DNA from: Chrysaora quinquecirrha
Lineage: Eukaryota > Cnidaria > Scyphozoa > Semaeostomeae > Pelagiidae
Assembly (NCBI GenBank): GCA_014526335.1
Contig: JACTAT010000014.1
Span: 3,216,840-3,280,839, forward strand
Direction: 5' to 3'
DNA: 64,000 nucleotides
Part shown: in pieces, positions 22,701-33,134 of the stretch
Layout of the letters: every line of letters starts with the position of its first letter
Position numbering within the stretch: position 1 is the stretch's first letter
Program-made: the position numbers and the translations under genes
The notes under the pieces: generated by a model
What the model was told of the DNA's origin: nothing
The model's input: the letters and a program-made list of their open reading frames with translations, nothing else
The model's database searches: none

Positions 22701-25700
22701 TGTTTGCAATTAATGATAACTGATCCACTGTATAATTGATGTGAGCTATTAATTTCCTTTCCTTCCTTGTCATCATACTTAAATATTTTCATTTCCTTTT
22801 TTGCAATTAGACTATATTTGTAAAAATGATAAGAACCATAGAAGAGAAATCCTTCAAAGGTTCGATTTTCGTTGAATTCAAAACTTCTGAAATGGCAAAG
22901 GAGTTTTTGGCAAGGACAGATTTGAAAATTGGGGATACTGAATTAGAAGTAATGCCAAGGTTTGTCAATTTAGATGATTTATTATCGGAACATTTGATGT
23001 CTTTAAAAGTTTGTGACAGATATCTTTTGGCCAAACGATCAAATATTGTTGGTCAAACATCTGAAATTTGCATTAGGAATTTAAATTTTGCTACATCACA
23101 AAATAATGCTCATAAAACATTTTATGCTCACTTGCAAGCAGAAACTGTTTTGAGAGGTTTTTGAGGATTATTGTCCAAAAAGTTCTGCTTCTCAACTACA
23201 CGTTTTTTTATACGGAACCTGAGCTCTAAGTTGAGCCTGGAGTTCCTTAATTTTTCAACAAAATGAGGCTGAAGTTCCTTATGCTGTTCCTTTTTGTGAG
23301 ATATGTTTGAATACTAATTTTACAGCAAATTCATATAAACTTGCTTCATTTTCTAACTTTAAATATAAGAGGAGTCTTTTTTGAAGAACGAAGAAATACA
23401 TTGTTATTCGGCTGTTTTTTGCACAGATCGTCTTGTTCTTGAAAAAAATTATTCTTAGTTTTTCATCCGAGCCTCAGCAGTTCCTTAAAGTTCCTTAATT
23501 TTTTGGGAATTTCCAGCCTGGCGTTCCTTATAAAGGTGTTCCTTATAAAAAACGTGTAATGTTCTGCTGTGTGTTTATAAAAAAGATCTCGAATTTTTGA
23601 CCAAAAATGTTTGATCCTTTGGTGACGGCCTCAGAGGTGCTAAGTTTTAACTCTGCTATGGTTGTCTAAATCTATAATGTCTAATGTCTAGTGTTATACA
23701 CGTTTTTTTTTTATAAGGAACCTTTGGTCTGAGTTGAGGCTGGAGTTCCTTAATTTTTCAACAAAATGAGGCTGAAAGTTCCTTATATTGTTCCTTGTCG
23801 TGGGATATGTATAAATACTTATTTTGACAGCAAATTCATAGAAACTATTCTTCATTTCTAACTTTAAGTACAAATGGAACCTTTTGGGAAGAAAGATGGG
23901 AAATATATTGTACTTCTGTTCCTTTTTCGTACAAACCGTCTTCTTCTTTAAAAAAGAGTTTCTTAGTTTTTTATCCGAGCCTCGACAGTTCCTTAAAGTT
24001 CCTTAATTTTTCGGGAATTTTCAGCCTTGAGTTCCTTATAAAGGTGTTCCCTTATAAAAAAAAACATGTAATGTCTAAGGAATTGTCGTTATAAGTTTCA
24101 GTAACTGTTCTTTCCATCGCTTAACATTTAGCTCCAGTTTTCGAAAGACGTGCCGCCCAGTTTTTCCAAACCCACCCGTGTCTACCAATGAATTATGTTA
24201 CTTGTCTGGCTCCATAATTGTACATTTTTGTATTGTACATACCGTGTACATGTTATGTAAAGAAAAACATAAATCTCTACCCAGTTTGTACCAATGACTC
24301 TTATTCGGGCCCAACTTTGAATAGGGCAAAAAGGTCTTTGCGCTAAAAGCTCATACGCATTACACGTTCTTTTATAAGAAACCGGTTTATAAGAAACCTA
24401 GAACTCGACACCCAAAAAGTTAAGAAACTTTTAGAACTAAGAGGAAGAAGTTAAGAAACTGTAGAAATTTTTGCGTCCGTTTTCCAACATACTGATTCAC
24501 ATTTGTGGAGGTAGTAATTAGTTCTCAAGCATTTCCGTGCGATTTCTCGCACCAGCGTGGCTAATTCTGTGCGATTTCTCGCATCTGTAAGCAATAATGG
24601 TTTCCGTGTATCCCACAGAAGGTTTTTTGTCGTTTTTACTGCAATTTATTTCAATTAATTAAGAAACTGTTAAGAAACTTTTAAAACTAAAATTGGGCAA
24701 AAAATTAAGAAACTTTTAGAACTAGGCCACGAGCTAGGTTTCTTATAAAAAAACGTGTAACCTTACTCGCACAATAAAATTGTTTTTATACAAACGTTTT
24801 TATGTATATGAAGGGAAATCGTTAAATGAAAAGTTATCAATTTGGGCGGCACTTCGATTATTAAGGAATGGAAGTACCCCCTGATTCTCCTTCAAGAACG
24901 TTGCAAGATTCATGAAGTTGTGCTGTGCTGTACCTTTCTTGCATAATTTGACAGCGACAACTTGAGCAAAATTAGATCAAGTTTTACTGTAATTGTTTTT
25001 TCCTCCAGAGATGATTTTTACAAGACAAAGGATGGGGAGAAGAAGCCAAAAAAATCAAGGTAGATCTGCGAGATAAGTTATAAAAACTTTTTAAAACTCG
25101 TAATTTGTTTAATTGTTATAAGTTTTAATGTGTCTATTAAAACGTTTACTAGAGGTAGAAATGTTCGAAGAAGATAAAGGTCTTTTTGGCAAGCACAGAG
25201 CCAGTGCTAAAAGTTTGGGGGCATAGTTAGGTTACATGGGTGTCGAAATAGAGCCCCCAGGAAACTTTCAGTGACCACACCCTTAATTCGGCCAAAAATG
25301 GGAGAAACACCCTTTTTTTAAATTTTATACATGTGTATTCAAACAAAACATGTGTTTATCCTGTAATTTTCGGATGGGCATAGAGGGGCAAAAAGTTTTC
25401 TTTGCAGGGGACATTGCTCCTCGTGACCCCTTGGCCTCGTGCCTGCTTTTTTGGTTTCTCTAGTTTCTCGAAGATCCTAGCTACCCATGCTAAAGACATA
25501 ATTAAGCTTTAACCATTTGTATTTAAAATTCCCTTGTATAAGGAGTTCCAGTTTGTGTTCTTATGTTGAATTTATGAGAAAGCATTTATTTTTTGTGGTC
25601 ATTTTTATTGGTTTAGTTTTCTAATGTAGGCCGGTTTTCAATTTGAAACATCTTTTTTTAGTAGAAGAGCCGAAGAGGAAGAACTAGATATGGTGAGAAG

Positions 25701-28700
25701 AATTGTATTTATCTGTATCTATTTTTATTTATTTGAATAGTCTTTGAGTTGTACAAAACTTCAAAATTGCGATGAATAGCGGAATCATTTTCGCTCATTG
25801 TGTGAGTCGGAAGCTGGCGGGATATCCAAGCGTAAGCATATGGCCTGGGGCCCGGATAGTCCCACCCCCTTAGCTGGCCGAAGATTCACGGGAGAATAGC
25901 GATTTCCTGTAACGGGAACCACCGTAAGATGCGACGCCTCAGCCAGATTGTCTCAGCATTGTGGATGCAAGTTGGGTGCATTCATCTCCAGCACTGAGCC
26001 AAAAAAAATAGTTTGCCTGAAAATGACTCCGCTATTCATCGCAATTTTATTTATTTATTTATTTTTATCTGTGTTGAACTTTATCCTCATTTTACTTTGG
26101 AAATTTTATTATATTCACCAAATATAATTTCCTAGCCTGCGTGCAGCCTTAAACTCGTATCCCAGAAAGAGTAGTTAGTCTGCTTTCCTTCACTCCACTC
26201 TTCCTTGGAGAAGATAGTTTGAGGCTTCACGCATGCTTTAATTTCGTTGTAAAAACAGCCTCCCTATAGCGGACACCTATCTTCAACGGAAAATAACATT
26301 TGTCTAACAAGTGTCCGTTATTTGAATGTTTCACTGCACTGTCAGTCAAAATGTACCATTGTAATTGTCCCTAGAGCAGTAGAACAAAACGAAATACACT
26401 GTTAAAGCATAATTTGTAATGTAACAATCATCAAAGTCCCCCCAGTATATTATAGGAGGGGGGGGTATTCGACTTACCATGAGCCTAAATCTTTCTTTAT
26501 CCGAACACAAAGTCATGCCAGAAATTCGATAATGCTGCGAAGGAGACAGTGAGAAAACTGAACTGAGAAATCTCTCATAATTCTGGCATGACTCTGTGTT
26601 CGGATAAAAAGAGTTAGACTTAGGGTAAGTCTAGGGGGTTATAGACTCACCACAAAAGTCCTAGATTCACGTGATCCAAATTTTTGCAGTGTCTATAACT
26701 GGCAAAGCACAAAGAAAATTGCAAAATAGTTTGACCTTCCAGCATTTACGACATTACCAATTATTTTTTTTTTCAATTTTTGTGATGATTATACTGTGAC
26801 AATTTAGGGGTAAATTGTTTTGTATTATACAATTATTTGCTCTCCTTTTTTTAGAAACACGAAAAAGGAGCTGTTCTTCATTTCAAAGGGGTTGGTGAAG
26901 AAACATCGCGAGAAGATCTAAGGGTAAAGTAGTGTAATACACTTTTTTTTAAATAAGCAACCGCTCAATAAGCAACTAGGGCTGAACTGACCTTAACATA
27001 AAGCGACTTGAGGGCTCAATTGAACTACTGTAAGCAGCTAAGAAGCCAAACAACCAAGCTTATTCTCTTTCTTGTGTTAGGAAATTGTTCTTCGTTCTTA
27101 TGTTTTGCATGTTGAAGTTCGTTAGCTAACGTTTTTCCACTTACTGTCTCCCAAAAGTCATGTTATAGGCCTAACAAATGACGATTTTGAACCGCGAAGT
27201 CAGGGATGGTTAGTAGGTACAAAAAATGTTAAGCAACGTTTAAGCAACTTTGAGGGCTGAAATGTCTAAAATTTTAAGCAACTTTGAGGGCTGGACGAAA
27301 GTCAAGTTGCTTATTAAAAAAAAAGTGTATAGCTTTCATGTGATGTACGACTTAACTTACTGTATCACAGCCAATACAGGCATACTCGAAGGACAGTTCA
27401 CCCCTTAGCTCTCGTACTTGATAAAGTCCCTCCACGTTACAAATGATAACCCTCCACTATACTGATGATAACCCTCAACGATACTCCGCATCCTCCACTT
27501 AGATGATAATGTCCCTCCGCGTTACAAATGATATCCCTCCACTATACTGATGATATCCCTCCACGTTGTATTGGCACCCTCCACTATACTGCACATCCTC
27601 CACGTTACTGCACATCACGTTGTACGGGGTGTAAATTTATGATAAACATACAGGTATGTCAAAAATGAATATTCGAATTTCTTAGTTATTTTTATACACT
27701 TCCAGCCTCTGTTAAACGCCCATCTCCAATTAACGCCCACCTTCAAATCTCGAAAATTAAATAAACGCCCGTGGCGTTTATTAGAGCATTTACGGTATTT
27801 TTAAGCATTGTTATCTTTTTATCGTTCTTAAATTTAATCTTGTTCTTCAATATTCTAGGAAATTTTTGGTCAACATGAAGAAATATCTTGGGTCGACTTT
27901 TCAAAGGATGCTGTAGAGGTAAGAATGCTTATACCTTAAAAGGTAATACACACTTTTTTTATAAGAATACCTTATTTTTTGCCGAGCCTCGATTATTCTT
28001 AAGCTTATTCGATTTTGAGCCTGAAAATATTCTTAAATTATTGAATAGACCATTTCAATTAAAACTGCATTTCAAAACAAATACATTTTCAAAAAATTGA
28101 AAATTGGGTCATAGAGAAATTTCAACTTCATATTCATATTCAGCACCTTCTGTTTAGTGTTGAAGCAAATTTTTACGCTTCTAGTCCTTGCGATGTTTAT
28201 CTATGATGATTAAAAGTTTGAAAATTTATAAGGGATTTGACCATGTAAAATGATTGAGTGTGTAAAATTTCACCCCTAGCGATTTTTCACCGTCAAATCC
28301 TTTATAGAGTTTCAAACTTTTAACAACTATAAAATCAATATCTTAAGGAATAGAAGTAAAAAGCTTTGCCTCAACACTTAAAAGAAGGTGCTGAATTCCA
28401 ATCTGAAGTCAAAATTTCTGTATGACCTAATTTTCAATTTTTTTGAAAATGAGGCCCTTAATTGAAATGGTCTATTCAAAGACGTTTCCCTCATTCCTGG
28501 ATTCTTTGTCCTAAGTTTGAGTCTTCTTTTCAGGGCCACATCCGATTTAAGAACGAGGGTGCAGCTCAGAAAGCAATTGATGCTGTAGAAAGTGCTAATG
28601 ATGGTAAAGTTATCATTAATGGTGTGACATCACTGGTACGAGTTCTTGAAGGTAAGCCATTGTTTGATTCTGAACCATTCTAACACCGGAACTGATCCAA

Positions 28701-29890
28701 GTCAATTCCTAGTGGGTCCAGACAAAAGATCACGGCTTTCCGTTTACTCGGTATTCATTGATCGGTTCCTTTCCGGGAACAGGGCCATATCTTTTTGGGT
28801 AACGTAAAAAGCGGACCCACTCGTATCCGTTCTCGATCCGTTCCAGTGTAAACGCAATTATGTTGTACCCATATCGTACCCGAAAGGTGAGGATCTTTTA
28901 AATCCGTATCTCTTCCCTCGTTTAAATAGGGTCTGGATCTGGATGTGGAGTTATAATTTTCTTCCCGTCATATTTTTCTTGCATTCCTTTCCTCTGTACC
29001 AGCCCTTCCGGCCGCTGAAACGGTACTCTTCAAACTGTACGAGCACAAAGCCCATATTTGGCCACCTCATCTCGAATAATTAAGCCTAGTTCATGCGTTG
29101 GAGTTATGTCACCGAGAATTAAAACGGAGCTATGAAAAATTTCAAAAGTGTCCATTATATTCGGCAAAACTGTAAGTAACTGTAACGTAGGAGAAAATAC
29201 CGAAGTTAATTCTAACTGTGCGACTACTGTACTACTGATTCGGCAGCTTTGCCGCACAAAACGCCTTACTGTACCTTGAAACCAATGCACAGCCGCAGCT
29301 ATAGCAGAGTAAGGGCGAAGAAAAGGGTTCAAAATTCAATTAAGCTCGCTGTGGCATAAATTCGACGTATGAACTTGGCCTTATAGTACAATAATAATAA
29401 TAGTAATAATTAATTAGTTAAGGTGTTTAAAAGTTGGCAAAATTTTGTCCTTTAAGGTGAAGAAGAAGAAAACTTCTGGAAAGCAGCTAAAAAAGCAGAT
29501 AGAGATAGATTCAAACAACGGCAACAAAAAAGGCATTGTAAGTTAAACATACTGATTTAATTTTTCTGTTTTGATCCTCACAGCTTGATTCTATGTTTTG
29601 ATTCTTCGTTTCACTTTTTGTAACAACAGAGAAAAAGTTTCTTTGCTTTATGGCTTGATTTTTCACACGTTTTCTGTCTGGGTTTATCTTTCGACGTTTT
29701 CATAGCAGCCGGAGGCCATAATCGGAAGAATCGACAGAGTGACTGGAAGCGACCCAGGCGACAAAATAATGGCGAAAAACCTAGCCAAACTTCTACTGAA
29801 AAGCCTGATCATAAACGATTTGATGATGACAATGATGGTGGAGCAGAGACATCGGAAGAACCAAAAGCCAAACAAGCCAAAGTTGAGTAA
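19702..29890 (+). CDS. SSB: La protein (La/SSB autoantigen homologue), 14 exons, 386 aa
   Basis: La binds the 3' UUU-OH end of RNA polymerase III transcripts, protecting and chaperoning tRNA and other small-RNA precursors in the nucleus. Exons: 19702-19773, 20099-20168, 20656-20696, 20809-20874, 21463-21567, 22117-22179, 22811-22959, 25009-25059, 25662-25692, 26855-26923, 27859-27918, 28534-28651, 29457-29537 and 29706-29890; all phases agree. The La motif (residues ~10-85) has IRQIEYYFGDNNLRRDKF and WVSLECLVTFNRLK. RRM1 (~114-190) shows TIYLKGFPTDYTL and the RNP1-like KGSIFVEF. The second RRM (~221-300) has VLHFKGVG, ISWVDF and GHIRFKNEGAA. The tail is basic, then acidic, and ends KAKQAKVE (NLS-like). 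Human La is 408 aa. The first two domains and the C-terminal RRM point to genuine La rather than LARP7. The last intron has a NAGNAG acceptor. Confidence 0.95.
20225..20345. mobile_element. Second copy of the 4593-4731 element, in a La intron
   Basis: Shares GACTGCAGAGT, CAATAGAACAATAGGATAGA, CCTGAGAT and TTGTCGAAAA-like words with 4593-4731. The ends are less clear. Confidence 0.55.
21640..21745. repeat. Dispersed repeat, copy 2 (CACTCCTTGGAATCT...)
   Basis: Diverged copy of the repeat at 240-375, here inside La intron 5. Confidence 0.6.
21780..21990. repeat. Minisatellite with GTGTACTGTGGTGGAT / GGTTATTATGCTTG units
   Basis: About three diverged units of 60-70 bp, each with TACTGTGGTGG and TTATTATGCTTG and a TATTTTTGTGTAC spacer. 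It lies in La intron 5. Confidence 0.75.
22375..22540 (+). mobile_element. tRNA-derived SINE fragment in La intron 6
   Basis: A box A-like TAGCTCATTGG (22441-22451) and box B-like GGTTCGTAGCC (22483-22493) are separated as in a tRNA-derived SINE. The upstream sequence (GAGAGTTACT) and TTGGCTCTCT match the copy at 40093-40220. Confidence 0.6.
23197..23558. mobile_element. MITE, TACACG superfamily, TAAGGAAC subfamily, copy 2
   Basis: Starts TACACGTTTTTTTATACGG and ends CCTTATAAAAAACGTGTA. The interior holds multiple AGTTCCTTA words in both arms and GAGGCTG/GAGCCTGG. It lies in La intron 7. Confidence 0.85.
23697..24070. mobile_element. MITE, TAAGGAAC subfamily, copy 3 (uninterrupted reference copy)
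   Basis: Starts TACACGTTTTTTTTTTATAAG and ends TTATAAAAAAAAACATGTA. It aligns closely to 411-1260 without the hAT insertion and so provides its empty site near 23888-23908. Confidence 0.87.
24140..24882. mobile_element. Second CCCGGGGGGTACTTCC-type MITE, interrupted by another MITE
   Basis: ACGTGCCGCCCAGTTTTTCC at the left and GGGCGGCACTTCG...GGAATGGAAGTACCCCC at the right match the element at 17427-17819 in inverted arm order. The copy is split by the TAAGAAAC MITE at 24361-24759. Confidence 0.7.
24361..24759. mobile_element. MITE, TACACG superfamily, TAAGAAAC subfamily
   Basis: Starts TACACGTTCTTTTATAAGAA and ends TTCTTATAAAAAAACGTGTA. The interior contains at least five TTAAGAAACT words. 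It is nested in the element at 24140-24882. Confidence 0.83.
25750..26050. mobile_element. MITE with AAAATTGCGATGAATAGCGG ends and a GC-rich interior
   Basis: The left end AAATTGCGATGAATAGCGGA is mirrored by TCCGCTATTCATCGCAATTT at the right, flanking a distinctly GC-richer interior (GGGCCCGGATAGTCCC, GTAACGGGAACCACCG). The sequence GTACAAAACTTCAAAATTGC also occurs at about 20413, a fragment of the same family. It lies in La intron 9. Confidence 0.75.
26471..26631. mobile_element. 161-bp near-palindromic MITE
   Basis: GACTTACCATGAGCCTAA... and ...TTAGACTTAGGGTAAGTC are inverted, and the arms continue through TTTATCCGAACACAAAGTCA and TGACTCTGTGTTCGGATAAA to a CCAGAA/TTCTGG core. Confidence 0.8.
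26938..27329. mobile_element. MITE, TACACG superfamily, TAAGCAAC subfamily
   Basis: Starts TACACTTTTTTTTAAATAAG and ends GTTGCTTATTAAAAAAAAAG then TGTA. The interior repeats TTAAGCAAC(GT/TT) and GAGGGCTG. It begins immediately after the La exon 10 donor. Confidence 0.82.
27415..27640. repeat. CCCTCCACTATACTGATGATA minisatellite
   Basis: At least eight short units built on CCCTCCACGTTAC / CCCTCCACTATACTGATGATA, with alternating ends. It lies in La intron 10. Confidence 0.85.
27947..28045. mobile_element. Truncated MITE, TACACG superfamily, TAAGAATA subfamily
   Basis: TACACACTTTTTTTATAAGA followed by ATTATTCTTAAG and AATATTCTTAAATT. The right end is missing because the palindromic MITE at 28046 abuts it. 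The octamer is TAAGAATA, unlike the other copies. Confidence 0.6.
28046..28474. mobile_element. Second copy of the near-palindromic TAGACCATTTCAA MITE
   Basis: TAGACCATTTCAATTAAAAC ... CCTTAATTGAAATGGTCTA, with inner CAGCACCTTC and GAAGGTGCTGAATTC in both arms, matches 15793-16208. It ends 59 bp before La exon 12. Confidence 0.82.
28685..28945. repeat. Diverged copy of the 18254-18560 repeat, in La intron 12
   Basis: Shares GTGTAAACGCAAT, CGTACCCGAAAGGT and GGATCTTT in order with the element downstream of BAHD1. Confidence 0.55.
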
Positions 29891-30949
29891 AGGCAAGAAT
29901 TTACTTTGTATTGAACAACTATTGCAACAACTATTGCACATTTTACTAGATATTTTAACTGACTTGTTTTAAACAAAACTCGCTCCAGTCCAATTGCGTT
30001 TCTCACCCAAATTCAGCGTTCCTTTAACATGTAGGGTAATATTTCTTGCCAAACGTACAATTTCGTCCCTATATCTTTCCGTCTCTTGCATCGTCTTGAT
30101 GATGTTTCCAGTAAAGAATCTGCAAAAAACAGCTTTCCGTAGGTTTCGTTATAGTCTTAACACTATCGTTAGTATTATACGATAGACGATGACAACGGAA
30201 AGTAATCTTTGATAGCATTGATTGCATTTGAATCAAGGAAATAGAAGCGGATTAGACTCTTTACGTAAGTCCCACGCTTCGCAAGAGCAATGGCAGCCTT
30301 CAGCTGCAGCAACAACCATTTACGTTAAAAAATTGAAATGGATGGCCTAATGCTCAGTAGTTCTGAGCTAGACCTTAATCCCAGTTTCCGCTCATCAAAC
30401 CGAGACGAACACCAAACCGAGAACGCTCAAGCTGAGCGTAGTTATAAGTCTTAGTCAATAATCAACATGTTTTTGAGAACGGTTGTACCTAAATTGTGTC
30501 GGTTTTAATGATGTGAACGGGGAGGCTAAATAGCTCTATGGATGCTTTTTGCAGCGTTGAAGGAACAAACGCAGAGTCCATGTGCATGAAAATATTTTAT
30601 AAGCAATCTTTTTCGACTATATGTCATTTCTGTTGCAAGAACCAAACCGACCGCCCTGACACGTACTGCATTTTTGTGACCCGCATTTCACAGTAATTTT
30701 TTAACACAGACCAAACCAACAACATTTAGACAAAACACATCAAGTTTTCGGTTGGACTGGGTTGTGGACTGAAGAATTATTACTTGTAGAAATCCGCATA
30801 TAACAGCTGCAGAAATTGAAAGATCGACAGAAATTTTGGACTAGTTCCACGTGACTACAATTTTGTTAACAGAGAAAAACGGCCAAGAACGGGTTTCTTT
30901 GTAATAAAGCCATAGACTGATTTGTCTTCTTCACCTAAGGAAACCCGTT
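29891..30949. other. Flank downstream of La, no recognised feature
   Basis: No credible ORF, RNA gene or clear repeat, apart from a GTAAGTCCCACGCTTCGCAA fragment near 30266 that resembles the short TAGACT MITEs. Confidence 0.5.
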
Positions 30950-31215
30950 AGAGGCCTGGAATTCTAGAAAACCGTACATGAAAAGACGAGGACGACGAGG
31001 TTTTATTTTGTTTTGCTTCAGGGCTCCCTGATGTGAACTGAGTTTAGGTGCATGTGTGATAGGGGTGTAGTAAAAACCCATACTTTGATCTAAAATTCTA
31101 GAAAACCTGCTGTACATAAAGAGATGAGGAAAGATGAGGACGCAAAGGGCGATTTGTTTGTGAGAAGGGAAGTGAACTGAGTTTAGGTGCATGTGGGGTA
31201 GGGGTGGGGTTAAAA
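30950..31215. repeat. Diverged tandem duplication (TGAACTGAGTTTAGGTGCATGTG)
   Basis: AATTCTAGAAAACC, GTGAACTGAGTTTAGGTGCA and CCATACTTTGAT occur twice in the same order about 130 bp apart. Confidence 0.75.
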
Positions 31216-31859
31216 GCCATACTTTGATTTTCCTTGATAATCCAAGGTTTTTCTTTAGTGATCTTTAATTCAAGTAGACTTTCAGTAATTGTTTACTGAT
31301 TTTAGGGACTTGTGGGTCAGGGGCGGGTAAAAGATCATACAGTGATATCATTTCATCGTCGTAGGACATTCCTTCGTGATTTGTAACCCTACTTTTATTG
31401 ATGAGGAAGTGTTTTGGGATTAATTGTATGGTGTACGGCGGATAGGGATTGACTAGGCCCTACTTAGATGGATACAGTCAGCGACAGGAGCTGGCGATGA
31501 CAAGCTATGTGAAGCCAAGACAAACCTTTACAATAAGTTTTATATTTAGGCTTGCATGACCACTGAACTTACAAGATTGTTACAGAAACTGGAGTGTGAA
31601 CTACGAACTAACTACGAACAAGAACATTCTTATACCAAGATCAAGTGTAGTAGCAAATATCCTGCGTGGACATGACAACAACAAATGACCATTAACAACT
31701 GTATGTTCAGAAATAGCAGTAACTGCAACAACAACACATTTACATGAATAGCTAGTTACGTCAGCATGACAGCTGTCTGACAATACCTACCACTGACCAC
31801 ACGGGCATAACAAAGACAAACTACTGATCCGTGAGACAATCACGGCTGACATTTAAAAA

Positions 31860-32900
31860 CAGCAACAACAGCATCAATGTAGCAACAGCAGCAAGTTAAA
31901 TTTTATATGCTGCAGCAGCAACAACAACAACACAACCTTCTCTGCAAAAGCAGCAGCAGCACCAACAAGAAAATGATGTAGCAACAGCAGCAAGATAATT
32001 TTGCAGGCTGCAGCAGCAACAAGAAGCAACTTACTGGACAGGAATATTAAGACAAGCACAGTTGACATTCGCAACAACAGCAAAAGTGATACTTTCACTA
32101 GCAACAACAACACAAACCACATGGCAACCGCAGCAGCAGCAACAACAACAATGTAGCAGCAGCAGCAAGATAAATTTACAGCTTGTAGCAGCAACAACAA
32201 GGCAGCCATTGACCATACGGGCAATTCAAGACAAGCAAAGTTGACATTCGCAACAACAGCAACAGTGATACTTTCAATAGCAACGACAACACATACCACT
32301 TGGCAGCAGCAGCAGCAACAACAAAACGGTGTAGCAACAGCAGCAAGATAAATTTACAGGTTGCAGCAGCAACAACAAACCACGATATAATTATCAGCAA
32401 CAATAACAGCAGACTAAGTCAGCAACAAAAACGACAAGCAACTACAACAACAGCAACAGCAACAACAAATTTAACCAATAGCAACAACAACAATTTTAAC
32501 AAGAAGTAACAACAACAAATTCAACAAATTTAACAAACAACAACAACAACAAATTTAACCATCAACAACAGCAACAACAAATTTAATCATCAACAACAGC
32601 AGAAACAACAAATTTAACAAGCAACAGCAGCAACACATTTAACTATCAGCAACAGCAACAACAAATTTGACCATCAACAACAGCAAAAACAACAAAGCAG
32701 CAGCAACAACAAATTTAACCATCAACAACAGCAAAAACAACAAATTTAACAAGCAACAGCAACAACAAATTCAATGAGCAACGACAGCAACAAAGTCAAT
32801 CAGCAACAACAACAACAAATTTTTTTAACAACAACAACCACAAACTTAAATCAGTAGCAACAACAACAACAAACATGAACAGCAGCAACAACAGAAAAGC
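31860..32900. repeat. CAA/CAG-rich satellite, first block of the triplet domain
   Basis: AGCAGCAAGATAAATTTACA-type units with GCAGCAGCAACAACAA recur at about 31889, 31988, 32159 and 32340, with GACATTCGCAACAACAGCAA between them. They then decay into simple CAACAACAGCAACAACAAAT repeats. The plus strand is almost T-free. The Leu-rich minus-strand ORFs are a by-product. Confidence 0.88.
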
Positions 32901-33134
32901 TCCAATTCGGATATGACACCAGCATTTAACAGCAGAAACACATCAACGAAAAATTTAGGCATCAGATAACTGCAAATGAAATAAAATTCAGCACATGCTG
33001 AGCTGACATCAGCAAATGACGACATGATCACGTGAGCAGTTACAGGGATCTCAAGATTAAACAAGAAAAACCGAACCGTGGAGCCAAAGGAACCAACAAT
33101 GGAATTTGCTGGAAACAAAGACATTTAGTACTTT

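Noticed and set aside
22826..23164. 112-aa ORF extending past the La exon into DDLLSEHLMSLKVC and beyond
   Set aside because: The La protein leaves this frame at the donor at 22960; the extension is intron, including a CAAACATTG-family fragment.
31980..32240. Possible CRISPR-like array because of regular repeats
   Set aside because: Repeats are imperfect, vary in length and have no unique spacers; the window is eukaryotic and this is satellite DNA.
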